A stretch of 64,000 bases of DNA. Origin: Heterotrichella gracilis (taxonomy: Eukaryota; Sar; Xanthophyceae; Tribonematales; Xanthonemataceae). The position numbers and the translations under genes are program-made. The notes below the pieces were generated by a model. That model was not told where the DNA came from. It ran no database searches and saw only the letters and a list, made by a program, of their open reading frames with translations. The stretch is from the NCBI GenBank assembly GCA_032358255.1, contig JAULBX010002335.1, positions 1 to 64,000 of the forward strand, written 5' to 3'. Positions 48,959 through 62,100 of this stretch are shown here, in pieces (position 1 is the stretch's first letter; each line of letters opens with the position of its first letter).

Positions 48959-51665
48959 ATGGCTCGTCTTACGGTTAAGCTGCTTCTTGCGGCATTGGCT
49001 GTGGCCACCCTGCATGAAACATCAGCAAGGTGGGTTGTTGCATTGCCCGGCATGCATGCATGCCGCGTTACAAGTATGCGGCATCATGCGTTGCAACTGC
49101 CTGCACCCTGCTGCGTATGCCAAGACCTTGAAGGTGCCAACTCTGGGTCCAAGCTGAACCTGCGGTGCTAGATCTCAGACCTTACACAACCCATTTTGTC
49201 GGTGTCATACCCCTGGTCACCTTCCGCCTAGCCATGCATGGGTGCGCACTAGCTACACTAGTCCGCTGCCGAGTGCCTTCTGCAGCTGCTTCGAGCTCGG
49301 GTCTTCATGCGCTTCGCTCTTTGCTATCTGAACGCGTATGAACGCTGTCAAAATTACCCTCACTGCCTTGTCTTGCCTGCTAGCTATAGTTCCCACTGCG
49401 TTGTCATAGATGTCACACTGAGTACATTATCGGTCTGTGGGTGGCAACCATAACGGCCTTCGAAACGCTTGAAATTTGCTGATTCATGAATACGTTGGTT
49501 CCTGTTACAGGCACCTGCCCTTTCACCGCCCGGTGACACTGCGCCTCAACGACAGGGGAGAGGGGTACCCTGGCGTGGGCCTGGGACGGCGTGGACCACC
49601 ACGCACCCTACCACAACGCAAACTTCGGTAACTGCTGCAACACCTGCACCAACCACCGGTCACCGATCACCGGACTGCCAGACTGCTTGTTCTGGAACTA
49701 TCTCGAGTCAGCAGGCAAGGGTCAACCAGAAGATTCTCAGCAGACGAAAAGGTGTGTATTTAGGTCAAACCCCAGGCGCCTGCTCAGGACCTGGACTGGC
49801 TTCTGTGGTGCCCCTCTTGTGCTGGCTTTAAGCAAATTTGCTTACTCCTGAGAACGTGTCGCCAGCTCGGATTCCAGAGGCGCTGCAGCTGCAGTCTCTA
49901 TCTGGCACTGCACATATCTGGTTGCAAGTTTGGTGGCATGTTCCATTTGTTTTGTACTTGTATGTCCTGTCAGGCATCAAGTGTCTTTCTGTCCTGCCGC
50001 AAGATTCGCTGTGTAGTCCACAGCAAACCCTCTGGACTCAAATTTGAACATGCATGCATATGGTATTGACCACTACCCGTTTCCACTGTTGCAGGAGTGC
50101 TGGATCTACACCTCCACCCCCTACCCCGTGCCCTCCCCACCAATCAACGACCAGAACTACCCCTACGTCTCTCCTACGACTCCCCCAGGCTACTTTGCTC
50201 CCAACTGGAAGTGCGGCACCCCAGCGCCCCCAAGCAGCCCAGGCACCCCTGGCGCCCCAGGACCGGGGGCCCCTGGTCCCAGTGGCGGCGGCTTCGGCGA
50301 CCCCCACACCAACGGCTTTGATGGCCGCTGGTTTGATTTTCCCGGCCTGCCTGACAAGGTGTTCAACCTGCTGACCGAGCCCCGCTACCAGCTCAACGCG
50401 CTCTTCTCCAACCTGGGCAACACCGAGGTCATGAACAACTACATGACCCTCATTGGCCTGGTGCACGGCAAGGTGCAGATCGCCATTGAGGCAAGGGGGG
50501 ATGGCAAGATTGGAGGTGAGCACAACACACACATGCTACCCTACCCATGCCTGTTCACCAAGATGTGCTGCCTCCCTGATTTCAATGTGCACTACCAGCC
50601 TTCATACCCTGATTAGGGTTGTCATGGCCCAGTGCTGTCATGCCAGTTGCAACATTTTAATTGACATGTCAGGGCGCCTTAGCGTAATAAACCTATGCCC
50701 CCTCCCACTCCACCACTCCCCATCCCCTTCCCCTCACCCTCCAACCGCAGTGTACATCAACAACATGGACGTGACCGCCTACCTCCTGCCCGGCCAGCCC
50801 ATGACCCTGCGCAAGTTCAGCGCCGACATCGTGCTGCGCAAGGAGGCCCGCGCGAGTGGTGCTGCCCTGGTGGTGGACACACCCGAGCTGCGCTTCCGCA
50901 TTGTGAGCGACCAGGGCAACGACTACCTGAATGTCAACGTGGCTGTCATGCAGAGCCAAAGGTGAGGACCCGCACCCATGTGGTGGTTTTATCTGCATGC
51001 CAGTACCCTGAGCCTCTGCGCGCGCGTGGTGCAAGTGCTTGACCATGCAGTGCTGAGGAATCCCCTGGAGCACAAAATCCCTCAAAACCCTAATTTTAGA
51101 AACCCTTTTTAACGCTGTCAATGCCTTGCTGCTTGGCGACTTTCCACAGAATGCCATGCATTGCTGTGGTACTACCTGGGATATAATATATCCCAGTTTT
51201 GACTCCCAATCGCCAACTCAATGCCTGTGCCGTCTGCTGCTTTGCGCACTCCGCTCCCCCATACCATTGGCCAACTTTAAACCCTAAACAGCCGCCAATG
51301 CCTAACCCCCTCCCGACCCCCCTGCGCAGCCCCATCATCAACATGCACGGCGTGCTGGGCCAGACATGGTACCAGGGCAAGCCGCGCACCCTGCCAGTGG
51401 TCAACGGCACACACATTGTCGCCGCGACACCCTCGACTACGTTGTGCCTGACGGCATCTTCGGGTCCAACTTTGCCTACAACGCCTTCATCCCCGTTGCC
51501 CCTGTGGTGGAGGCTGAGGCTAGCACTGACTCTGAGACACCTGTGCACTGCGCACTGCTTGACAGCCTCCCCCTGGTTGCCCTCACCGCTGCCGATGCAG
51601 GCTTTGCCATGAGGAATGGCCAGGCTGTGCGCGGTGAGGCTGTGTTCATAGCCCTGCAATCGTAG
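48959..51665 (+). pseudogene. VWD5: pseudogene of the secreted family
   Basis: Five recognisable exons: 48959-49029, 49511-49751, 50095-50515, 50751-50961 and 51330-51665. Several independent lesions are visible. Exon 1 ends one base out of the family phase. Exon 2 has TGA at 49534-49536 in place of the conserved Trp codon of RWH, carries an in-frame insertion around CTNHRSPITGLPDC, and ends one base short (CAGACGAAAAG|GT). The shifted frame also stops (TAA in CGGTAACTG). Exon 5 has lost one G near 51424 (GTCGCCGCGAC versus GTCGCCGGCGAC), shifting the end of the vWD-like domain. Exons 3 and 4 are open and still encode GDPHTNGFDGRWFDFPG and YINNMDVTAYLLPG. The linker is collagen-like (PGAPGPGAPGP). 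Confidence 0.92.
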
Positions 51666-53118
51666 GTGCAGAGACCCACGTGGGCTGTTATCAAGGCACT
51701 AGTATGCCGTGTGATTACGACTACTCTCCATTTGCGCTTCACAGCCCATGTTTCCTCTGGGCTGCGCTGATACATAGTATACAACGAAGAAATGAATTAG
51801 CCTCAAAATTTTTTCAGGGGGCTCGACGCGTTTAACTATATTGCAGCTAGTGTTGTACATTGGCACATGTCTCATGGTGTGCTGCTTTCCATATGCAATT
51901 ACATAATATAACCCTTGTCCCACCACCCAGTAAAGTTTGTCTTCAACTTTTAAGCTCAGTTATGGCACTTGCAAGTCACCTTTTTTTAGTTTTAAAATGA
52001 TCTGTGGATCACCCATGGGAGTTATCACCCACTAGGGACAGGATATCCTTATGAAATTACTTCCAATTACCTTTCTCCATCTCTTCAACGTACCCTAGTG
52101 TGCTTATCACCTAGACCAATTTACTCATCAACAGGTAGATACAATTACTGTTGTCCAAGAAAAATCTCCATGCAGCAGTGTTGTTTGTTTTTCTATTTCT
52201 GTCCACCAACTACCGGTATGTAGTGCAATTTGTAGAGGCCCCTAGGGTCCCAGCTGCCACGTAGTGACACACCCAGCGTGAGTGCGGATACAACCTACAG
52301 TAGAGTACTAGTGACTTGCCACCAGCGTTGCAACTTTCCCATCTGTAACGTTGAACAATGGCCATCAATAACCAGTCCTGTCTGCATGGCGGATATCTCT
52401 GCGGCACACAATACCTGTGGCTGATCCCAGGCTTTTCAAATTGAAGCCAAGAAGTCAAATACTATGACTGGCCAGGGTTCCCTAAACAGGGTCACCCTGT
52501 TTAGTAGTAAGCATTTCACAGCTGCCAGGCTGAGCAGCGACCGATGCGATACAGATTATCTTGGCTTCTGTTGTAGCATTTGCAAACTACATTAAATTTC
52601 CTGTTGATTTTTTTGTATGGCCTCCGTGACCAATGCAACCCTTGATATTCAGCGGTAGGTTATCACATATGTGCATGTCCCAGGCCCACCTGTTCCCATC
52701 CTGCAGGGCTACTGACTGCAGTGGTGATGGGAGAATGCAGTGGTTAAATGCAGAGAACCTCTGCTTACCCAAAATTCTTGAGGAGTTTCAATTAATAAAT
52801 GAGAATATCTGAAGACTGGCTGTTCACGCAACCCTTAGATAGGGTGTTGCTCCAGGGGGGGTAAAAGGTGCCGCTAGCGGTGGTGGTGTGTGCCCAGCAT
52901 ATCCGCACAGCTGTCTAGAACAAGTTCCGGCACATAACTGGCCGCTATTAACGCAACCCCACATCCCCACCTGCACCACAAACCTCCTCTTCAACCTGTG
53001 CGTGTAAGCGCCCTGTGTAAAAGCCCGACTGTGGCCATCCCACACTGCTCTCGACCACATGTGCTAGCCACGCATTCCCTCCACACGCATACATATGGGG
53101 CGGGCGGGCCAACGGTAG
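51666..53118. other. VWD5 3' flank and TPS upstream region
   Basis: About 51666-52750 is the conserved flank of the VWD units. 52750-53118 precedes the first recognised TPS exon. No coding exon with a convincing start was found; an ATG at 53095 opens only seven codons before TAG. Confidence 0.5.
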
Positions 53119-56100
53119 CGGGGCGTCCTGGACGGGGCGATTGAGGCGCTACCCAACCCGGGGGCTCCCGAAGAGGAGCCCCCACAGGATGGGGAGGTGG
53201 ATGGGGAGCTGGATGGGGAGGAGGAGGACACTGGCTCACCCCTGCACAAGGGCCTGGGCAGTGCCAACTCCATCGAGAGGCTCACACGAGTCGGTGCGTT
53301 TTGCCCTGTGCATAGGGCCGCATCACCTGCACGCGCTTGCACGAGGTGTCACACCAACGTGCCCCTGCTGCAGACCGGCTATTGCTGCAGCGGATGAGGA
53401 AGAGCCAGAGCACCACTGCGCTCTATGGCGAGCCAGAGCTGTCTATCCCGGAGTTCCAGGAAGCAACCGTGTACTCGCAAGACCTGGAGGGGGGGGCTTC
53501 CCAGCAGCGGCTGATAGTGGTTGCCAACAGGCTGCCTGTGTCTGCAAGTAAAGACAAGGAGAACGGATGGCAGCTTCAGGTGTGCATGCATAGGTGCATG
53601 CATATGTGCACTGGGTGTGGATTAACGTGGGCCTGCTTGCATACGTGTCTATTTAGGTAGCAGTGAATATTGGGCATCCAATGCACATATGGGTTACACT
53701 GGTGGATATGGAGGTGGGAGGGTGGGGTGGCTGTGCAGTGGCGATTGGCACTTGGCCTGGATGGTTGATGGGTAGTTGTGCAGCTATTGGAAACAGTTGT
53801 GATGAAGTGACTGTGGACTGAAGGGTGGCAGAGTGCTGAGCAAGTGCTTGGCAGTAACCCATCGTGCATTGTGACAACGGCACCTGGTGCATTGTAGACA
53901 CTGCATTGCACTGTGAACTCCTTGTGCGAGCATCCATCCAGTGCTGGGTGTGTGTGTGTGGGTAGGGGATAGGGGTGTACCCACAGGCCAGCTATCCAAT
54001 CGGGGCCACGCTGATTAGTACGTGCACTGCCAATAGTACATTGTGAGCACTGCCGCTGGAGTATCACTAGCTAGGACCCTGCTGCAAGGAACGCATGGAC
54101 TTGCAGCGTCTTTAACGCCCTGTTTGTTAATAGATGCTGTGCCTACCACCTACCCAATGTCTCATTTTGGGGTATTTTCCCATTTCCCGGCGCTAGCACT
54201 GGTGGTGCGCTAGGGTAGTAGGGTTTTCTTTGCGGCATTGCAGGTCAATGCTGGAGGGTCATTGAGTGCGCTAGGGTTTCGGGGCCCGGGGTCTCAGGGT
54301 TTGCTTTGTGTCATTGCAGGTCAGTGCCGGTGGCCTGGTGAGTGCGCTGATGGGGGTGAGCAACTTCAGGACAAAGTGGATTGGGTGGCCAGGTGGGGAA
54401 ACCCTAAAACCCTAAATCTGAAAACCTGCGATAGGGACTGCTGCAGACAAAATGCACATGCACATATCTTGGCCTTTGAAGTGGGCACAAGACATTGAGA
54501 ATTGGTTGCTCCCAAATTATTTGGAAGCAAATGCCGATATAATAAAGCGTATTTTGGCAGACAACCAATCGCAGCCACCCGGTGACTGCGCTTACATTCC
54601 ATGCTATCCCACTACCAAACACACCACACGCTTGCTCATTCACTGCCCTCCAGCCATTCCTTACAACACATGAGCACCCTACTCAAGGGTTTGCGTCCAG
54701 GCACTCTAAAAGGGTCCAGGGATTTGCCTCCCGGCACTGCAGTGGATGCAGGCCACTGAAGAAACCTATCCCTTGTCTCCTTGTGTAGGGCTATATGTGG
54801 AGGATCAAGACCGACCTGCTCTCACCAGTGCACTTGACAAGGAGCACTACATACCGGTGTACCTGGATTCCAAAACGGTAGGGTTGCACTACGAAACCCT
54901 TAAGTTTGCATGCACATACCCAGGCAAGCGGTGCTACCCACATCCCGCCTAGCTAAGGGTCCGCCCAACCAAGGGTTCAGGGTTTAGGTCCACTCTCTGT
55001 TTAGGGTATAGGGTTTAGGGTTCAGGATCCACTCGGGCATGCACTGTCAGCGCCGCGGTGGAGGGGAATGGAGGAAAACATTTGACAGAAAATGTTCGGA
55101 TTGGTGGTGGTGGTTGGTTGGTGCCATGGCAGGGCTTTGCGGTGGTGGTTTGAAAGGGGTATACAACACGAGTGATGAAAATTTCCACAAATCTCCTACT
55201 CTACTCCCCGCAGATTGACCTGCACTACAACGGCTTCTGCAACAGCGTGCTGTGGCAGCTGTTCCACTACATGCCGCTCAACATAGACTGACACCTTGCA
55301 GCGCCTGCGGACCCCTTACCAAAACCCCTTCAAAACTCTTTAAAACATTGTCTTAAACCCTCCCGAAAATGTCCTACTCTCTCCTCCGCAGGTTGACCTG
55401 CACTACAATGGCTTCTGCAACAGCGTGCTGTGGCAGCTGTTCCACTACGTGCCCCTCAACATCGACTCCAAGCTGGCAGACACCCGCACGCTGCAGAGCC
55501 AGTGGACCGCCTACCAGCAGGCCAACGAGAGCTTTGCCAAGGCGGTGTTCTCGGTGTATGAAGAGGGCGACATCGTGTGGGTGCAGGACTACCACCTCAT
55601 GCTGCTGCCGGCGCTGCTCAAGGCGAGGTACCCCAAGATGAAGGTAAGGGTTTTGGTGGGGGTTTTGGTAGGGTTTCATTGGACAAAGGCCAGGTACCCT
55701 AAGGTGAAGGCAGGGTTTGAGTTTAGAAAGGCACTGCTGGCGCTGGTGGTGCCAGGTTTCCCACACACTGGCGGGGATCAGGAGAGGTCTGCCTGGGGTC
55801 AAGTGGTTGCGTGTATGAGGAGTTGCGCCAGGTGCATGTGCCTGCATGCGCCACTCTCTTGCGCTGCTCTAAGGCAAGCTGTTCACCCCTCCTTCTCTTG
55901 AACCCTAAAACCCTAAACCCCCCGTGGCGCCAGGTTGGCTGGTTCCTGCACACCCCCTTCCCCTCCTCCGAGATCTACCGCACCCTCCCCTACCGCGAGG
56001 AGGTGCTCAGAGCCTGCCTCAAGGCCGACCTCATTGGCTTCCACACATACGACTACGCGCGCCACTTTGTGTCGGCGTGCACGCGGATACTGGGGCTGGA

Positions 56101-59100
56101 GGTAAGGGTTTAGGGTTTGGATCTAGGGCTGGGTTTAGGGCTGGGTTTGTGTAGCACTTACTTTGTGTCTGTGTGCACCACGCGGATACTGGGGCTGGAG
56201 GTGAGGATTTAGGGTTTAGATCTAGGGTTGGTTTAGGGCTTGGTTTGTGTAGCACTTACTTTGTGTCTGTGTGCACGCGGAGACTGGGGCTGGAGATGAG
56301 GGTCTGGATTTAGGGTTCGGAATTGGGGTTGGGTGTTTGGGTAGCAGACAATACCTTTCTGTTGGTCAAATAAAGGACTTAAGACAACGGTGTGCTGTGC
56401 CGGGTGGCCGTCTCCTCTTGAGCCCTAAACCCTAAACCCTATTTGCTTTTCCGCAACTCGCAGGGTACCCCAGAGGGTGTGGAGGACAACGGAGTGCTGT
56501 GCCGGGTGGCTGCCTTCCCCATCGGCATCGACCCCGAGCGCTTCACGCGTGCACTAGAGGAGCCTGAAGTGAACGCCAACATCACGCAGCTGCTCAACAG
56601 ATACGCGGGCAGGACGGTGCGTGGGAACCCTAGACAGAAACCCTCGACAGGAAGTACATAAACCCTAAACATCGCGCAGCTGCTCAACAGATACGCGGGC
56701 AGGAAGGTGCATGGGAACCCTAGACAGGAGACATAGACGGGACCCTGGAATTGGAGCCTGGTTAAACCCTTACCTAGGATTCTATGTGCAACCCTGGACA
56801 AGAACCCTAGACAGGGACTCTTCTGGAACTGGATATGAACGCCAGTGCCCCTGCAAGTGTGGGCCCTAAATCAGCTGCGTGCAGCTTGCTTGACCCTAAA
56901 TCAGCTGCGTGATAAAACATGGTATGCAGAGCACACAGTGTTTGCAAAAACCCTGCAATGGGTCACCTCCCTCCCTTCGCAGGTGATGCTGGGCGTGGAA
57001 CGGTTGGACATGATCAAGGGCATCCCCCAGAAGCTGCTTGCCTTTGAACAGCATTCCAAGCATGCGTCCACAAAGCAGCGTATTCTAAAAGCCTAGGCAA
57101 AATCCCAGCATACTCTCCACCCTTGTAACCACCGCCCAACCTCCCTTTTTTATGACAGGTGATGCTGGGCGTGGATCGATTGGACATGATCAAGGGCATC
57201 CCCCAGAAGCTGCTTGCCTTTGAGAAGTTCCTGGAGGAGCACCCAGAGTGGCGCGAGCGGGTGCTGCTGGTGCAGATTGCGGTGCCATCGCGCACAGATG
57301 TGCCGGAATACCAGAAGCTGCGCAGCATGGTGCACGAGATAGTGGGGCGCATCAACGGGCAGTACGGTAGGGTCTCAGCTAGGGTTTTGGGCAGGGTTTT
57401 GAGCCGGGTGGTGGTGTGCCTGAGTACCAGAAGCTGCGCAGCACGGTGCACGAGATAGTGAGGCGCATCAAAGGGCAGTTCGGTGGGGCTTTAACTATGG
57501 TTTGGGGCAGGGTTTTGCCGCATATCAGAAGCTGCACAGCATGGTGCAGAAGGTTGTGGGGCGGATCAACGGACAATTTGATAGGGTTTGAGCTAGGGTT
57601 TCTGAGGCGGTGGTGCAGTGCTGGAGTTCCAGGACCTGCGCAGCATGGTGCATGAGATCGTGAGACGCATCAACGGCGAGTACAGTGGAGTTTAAGCCAG
57701 GGTTTGGGTAGAGAGTTATGCTGTCGTCGGGTGCATGACTGAGCAGGGTGCAGAGCAAAGCAGGGTTTGGGCATAGTGTACGCAATCAAGGGGCGCACCA
57801 ACCTCTTGAGGAGCACTCCATACGCCAGTTCTGATATTTGCACCTCGTTCCTCCCCTCCTTGACCCCCTCCTAGGTTTTTAAACCCTTGCGAGGCTCCCT
57901 CAGCCACATGCCCATCAACCTCGCCAGCTGTCCTTCCACAGATTGTGCGCTCTCTACACGGCCACCCGATGTAGTCACTGGGCAACTCATCGTAATGACT
58001 TATTACTAATGACAAGCCCTTCGGGATACATACCGATGTGGTATGAGTCTGCATCCCATTTCCCCCCTCCTCCTCACACTCCCCCTTTCCCCCTTGCCCA
58101 GGCTCCCTGAGCCACATGCCCATCAACCACCTGGACCGCCAGCTGTCATTCCACGAGCTGTGCGCGCTGTACGCGGTCACGGACGTGGCGCTGGTGACAT
58201 CGCTGAGGGACGGGATGAACCTGGTGAGCTACGAGTATGTGGCCTGCCAGGCGGACAACGCAGGTAAGGGTTTTGGTAGGGTTTTGGATGGGGTTTGGAT
58301 GAGGTCTATTGGGGGAAGGATGAACCTGGTGAGCTACGAGTATGTGGCATGCCAGGCGGACAACGCAGGTGAGCAAGGGTTTTGGGTAGGGTTTTGGATG
58401 GGGTTTGGATGGGGTTCTGATTGACTTTGGTGAGCTAGGAGCATGTGGCTTGCCAGGCAGACAATGCAGGTGAGCAAAGAAGTTCAAGTATGGTCCCGGA
58501 AGGGTTTAAGGCAGGGTCCCGGGAGGGGTTTTGCAATTGATAACCCAAACCCTTATCACTGTAGCTACCCGGCGCGCTGATGCTTTCCAAATTTCCTGGC
58601 GCGGCTCAAACCCTGGAGGACTTTGATCAACCTCGTGTTAACAAGCAACCAAGCTGCCGCAATACTATGAGCGATCCTGGTCAAGGTCTCAACCCTAAAC
58701 CCTACACCCCAGGTCAACCAAGTCGACCCTTAACCCTGACTACCACCCTGCAGGCGTGCTCATCCTGTCCGAGTTCGCGGGCGCGGCCCAGTCCCTGGGA
58801 GCCGGGGCCATCCTGGTCAATCCTTGGAACATCAACGACGTGGCGGCAGCCATAGAGGACGCGCTGACCATGAGCGAGGTGGAGCGGCGGGAGCGGCACC
58901 GGCAGAACTATATGCACGTGACCATACACACTGCGCAGACCTGGGCAGATACCTTCATCTCGGAGCTGAACGATACCCATGTGGAGGCGGAGCTGCGGAC
59001 GCGCCACATACCGCCTACGGTAGGGTTTGAGTTAGGGTTTGCAGTAGGGTTTTGAGGGTTGTGGTGAGGTGAAGGGGCCTGGCATGTTGTGCCCGCGGCA

Positions 59101-62100
59101 GGGTTTAGAAAGTGTCTCTTGGAACCAAACTGGTAGTAGGGTTTGGGCAGACACCTTTATCTCGGAGCTGAATGACACCCATGTGGAGGCGCAGCTGTAG
59201 GGGCGTCCACGGTAGGGTTTTAATCAGGGTTTTGCAAGTAGGGTTTGGGGAAGATGAGCCGTGGACGCTGCCCTTGCACACGCACACCTGTGGGGGCACA
59301 CACACCTCCTACTCCCACCCCCTCCCACCCCTCCTCATCACCCACTCCCCTCACCCACCCCTTTCTGCCCCCGCAGCTCAACCTGGGCGATGCGGTATTG
59401 GGGAAGGGTGTGAATGGTGGGCTGCTGTGCTGGCGCCAACCCGACCTCCGCATGTTGGTGCTGAGTCGCAATCCCACCCTCACCCCCTCATTTCTGTACC
59501 CACCACCCACCACCCGCTCCCATCCCGCACGCCACCCCTCACACCACTCCGGACAACCCCCCTTAATTAATCCCCCTTTTCTCATGAAGTCCCCACCCCC
59601 CCCCTGCAGCTCAACCTGGGCGACGCGGTGCGCAGCTGGCGCCAGTCGCGGCGGCGCCTGCTGGTTCTGGGCTACAACGCCACACTGACCACCAGTGAGG
59701 AGGCGCCCAAGCAGCCCAAGCGCCACTTTGACCAAATACAGGTGCGCGGGGACCATAGTAGGGTTTCGCCAGGGCTGTGTGAAGAGGAAAGCAGGTGGGC
59801 GGGCCCCTAGTAGGGGTTTTCCACGACTGCTGTGAGGAGGCCAAACGGGGACCTGGTAGGGTCCTGGCAGGGTTTTGCGCGGAGTCCTGGTAGGGTTTTG
59901 CCAGGGATGTTCTGACGGCGAATTGTCATGGTGCAGGGTGTTTGGGGGGATTTGCGAAGTGCATTGGTGTTCCAAAACTACCTTCAAAAAATCTACTTCA
60001 CCCCGCACACTCCCCCTGGCCCTGGCCCTCACCACCGTCAACCCCTTGGTGTACGAGAACCCTACCCAAAACCCTAATTCCCCTCCCCTTGCCCCAGGCC
60101 CTCACCACCGTCAACCCCGTGGTGTACGAGAACCTACGGGTGCTGGTCAAGGACCGCAACACCGACGTGGTGGTCATATCAGGGTCCGACAAGCACAAGC
60201 TGGAGGAGACCTTTGGCCAGATCGAGCAGGTGTGGCTGGCAGCGGAGAACGGCATCTGGATCAGGCCGCCCTCGCGGGCAGGGGGAGTGTGCCCGGTGGG
60301 TGGAGGCGGGACGGGGGGGGGGTACCACGTGGTTTTCAATCTGGTATCTACATTTGTTCCCTCACGGGGGCAGGGGTAGGGAGGGAGTTGGGTGTGGGAG
60401 GGGAGGAGGTGGGGGTGGGGCTTGGGGGTCTCAATTGGCATTTGGATCAGGCCACAAATGCGGACCGGGGGAGTGTGCCAGATGGGGGGGACAGGGGAGG
60501 GGAGAGTACCTGTTTGTACCAGGTGTGCATGCATATGCATTTTAATGCGCATGCGTGTGATTGAAATGGGCATGCGTGTGAATTATATCCTGTTCCCCCG
60601 TATGGATGCAGGGTACACAGCATCCTCAATGATAGATCCCCCCCTCCCTACCCACCCACTACCCTCACTCACCCCACAGGACTGGATCTCGGTTTTCGAT
60701 GTGACCAAGCGCGAGTGGATGCACAGCGTGCAGCTGGTGCTCACCTACCCTTAAAGAATACCCTTCCCTGCTCCCCTTTGCACACATACAGCACGCACAG
60801 AAGCACCTGTGACTTACCCACATTCCCGCTCCCATCCCCACAGGACTGGATCTCCGTCATCGACGTGACCAAGCGCGAGTGGATGGACAGCGTGCAGCTG
60901 GTGTTTGACTACTTCACAGAGCGAACCCCGAGGTCTTTTGTGGAGTCCCGCGAGACCTCCATGGTGTGGAACTACAAGTACGCCGACCTGGAGTTTGGCA
61001 GGCTGCAGGCCCGGGACCTGCTGCAGCACCTGTGGACGGGGCCTATCAGCAATGCGCCGGTGGACATTGTGCAGGTAAGGTTGCTTTGTGGCGGGCGGAG
61101 AGGGTTTTGAAAGGGTGGGCTTGGGGAATAGGTTTTACAAGTGTCGCGCGCGACCTCCTGGTGTTGTATTTCAAGTATGCGGACCTGGAGTTTGGCAGGC
61201 TGCGGGCTAGGCACCTGCTGCAGCACCTGTGGACGACACCCATCAGCAATGCGCCGGTGGACATTGTGCAGGTGGGGATGTGGTTTTGGAAGGGTTCGGG
61301 TTTGGGGATGTAGGGTTTGGGAGGAAGGGTTCAGGCGAGACCACCTGGTTTGCCACAGGTGGGCATTGTGCAGGTGGCCATGGGGTTTGGGGTGTGAAGG
61401 GGGGTAAGGTTGCACTGGGTGCAGCACCAATCATGCCTCAGGGGCAATGCGCCGGTGGTAATTGGGCATCATTTTGCTGGTACAAAGGTGCATGCCTCCT
61501 CTACCCCCAATGCCGCAGGGGTCCCTAACCCTTAACCCTAGAGTACGCATCGCAGCAGCAGCCTGCCCAACCCTTCCCCTTGTAACCCCTCCCCTTTGTG
61601 TCGCAGGGGTCCAAATCCGTGGAGGTGCGCCCCGTGGGGGTGTCTAAGGGCATGGCGATGGAGCGCATTTTGAAGATCATTGGGGAGCGCCAGCCGGGGG
61701 CCATTCAGGAGCTGGATTTCGTCATGGTGGCGGGCCACTTTTTGCGCCAGGACGAAAACATTTTTACCTACTTCGAGGTAAGACAGCAAATGTTAAAATA
61801 ATAATCAAACTAGTATCCTTCTAATAAGAAGTAAGGAAGTAGAGATATGCATACTAGTATTTTGCTAATCAATCTGTTCATTTTATTCAGTAGTATACTA
61901 TTAAATTCATAAATGCTCTTCTTCAGGGGCAGGGCGCGGCGGGTGCCTCGGGGGCCGGCGGGGGAGGCATCTACGGGGGCATGTCCGGGAAAGGCTCCGC
62001 CTCTGCGAGGTCCGCTGGGCGCCTGGGTGGCGGTGACAAGGAGGCTGCTTCGCCTGTGCTTCCTCACATGGCCACGCAGAAGGAGGGGCGCCCGGACTGG

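Noticed and set aside
53095-53118. ATG at 53095 as the TPS start
   Set aside because: It reaches TAG after seven codons, and no phase-consistent splice joins it to the first recognised exon. The true start is left open.
55214-55292. Alternative exon 5 of TPS
   Set aside because: It ends in TGA directly after the conserved block and lacks the following catalytic QDYH segment, so it is treated as an echo.
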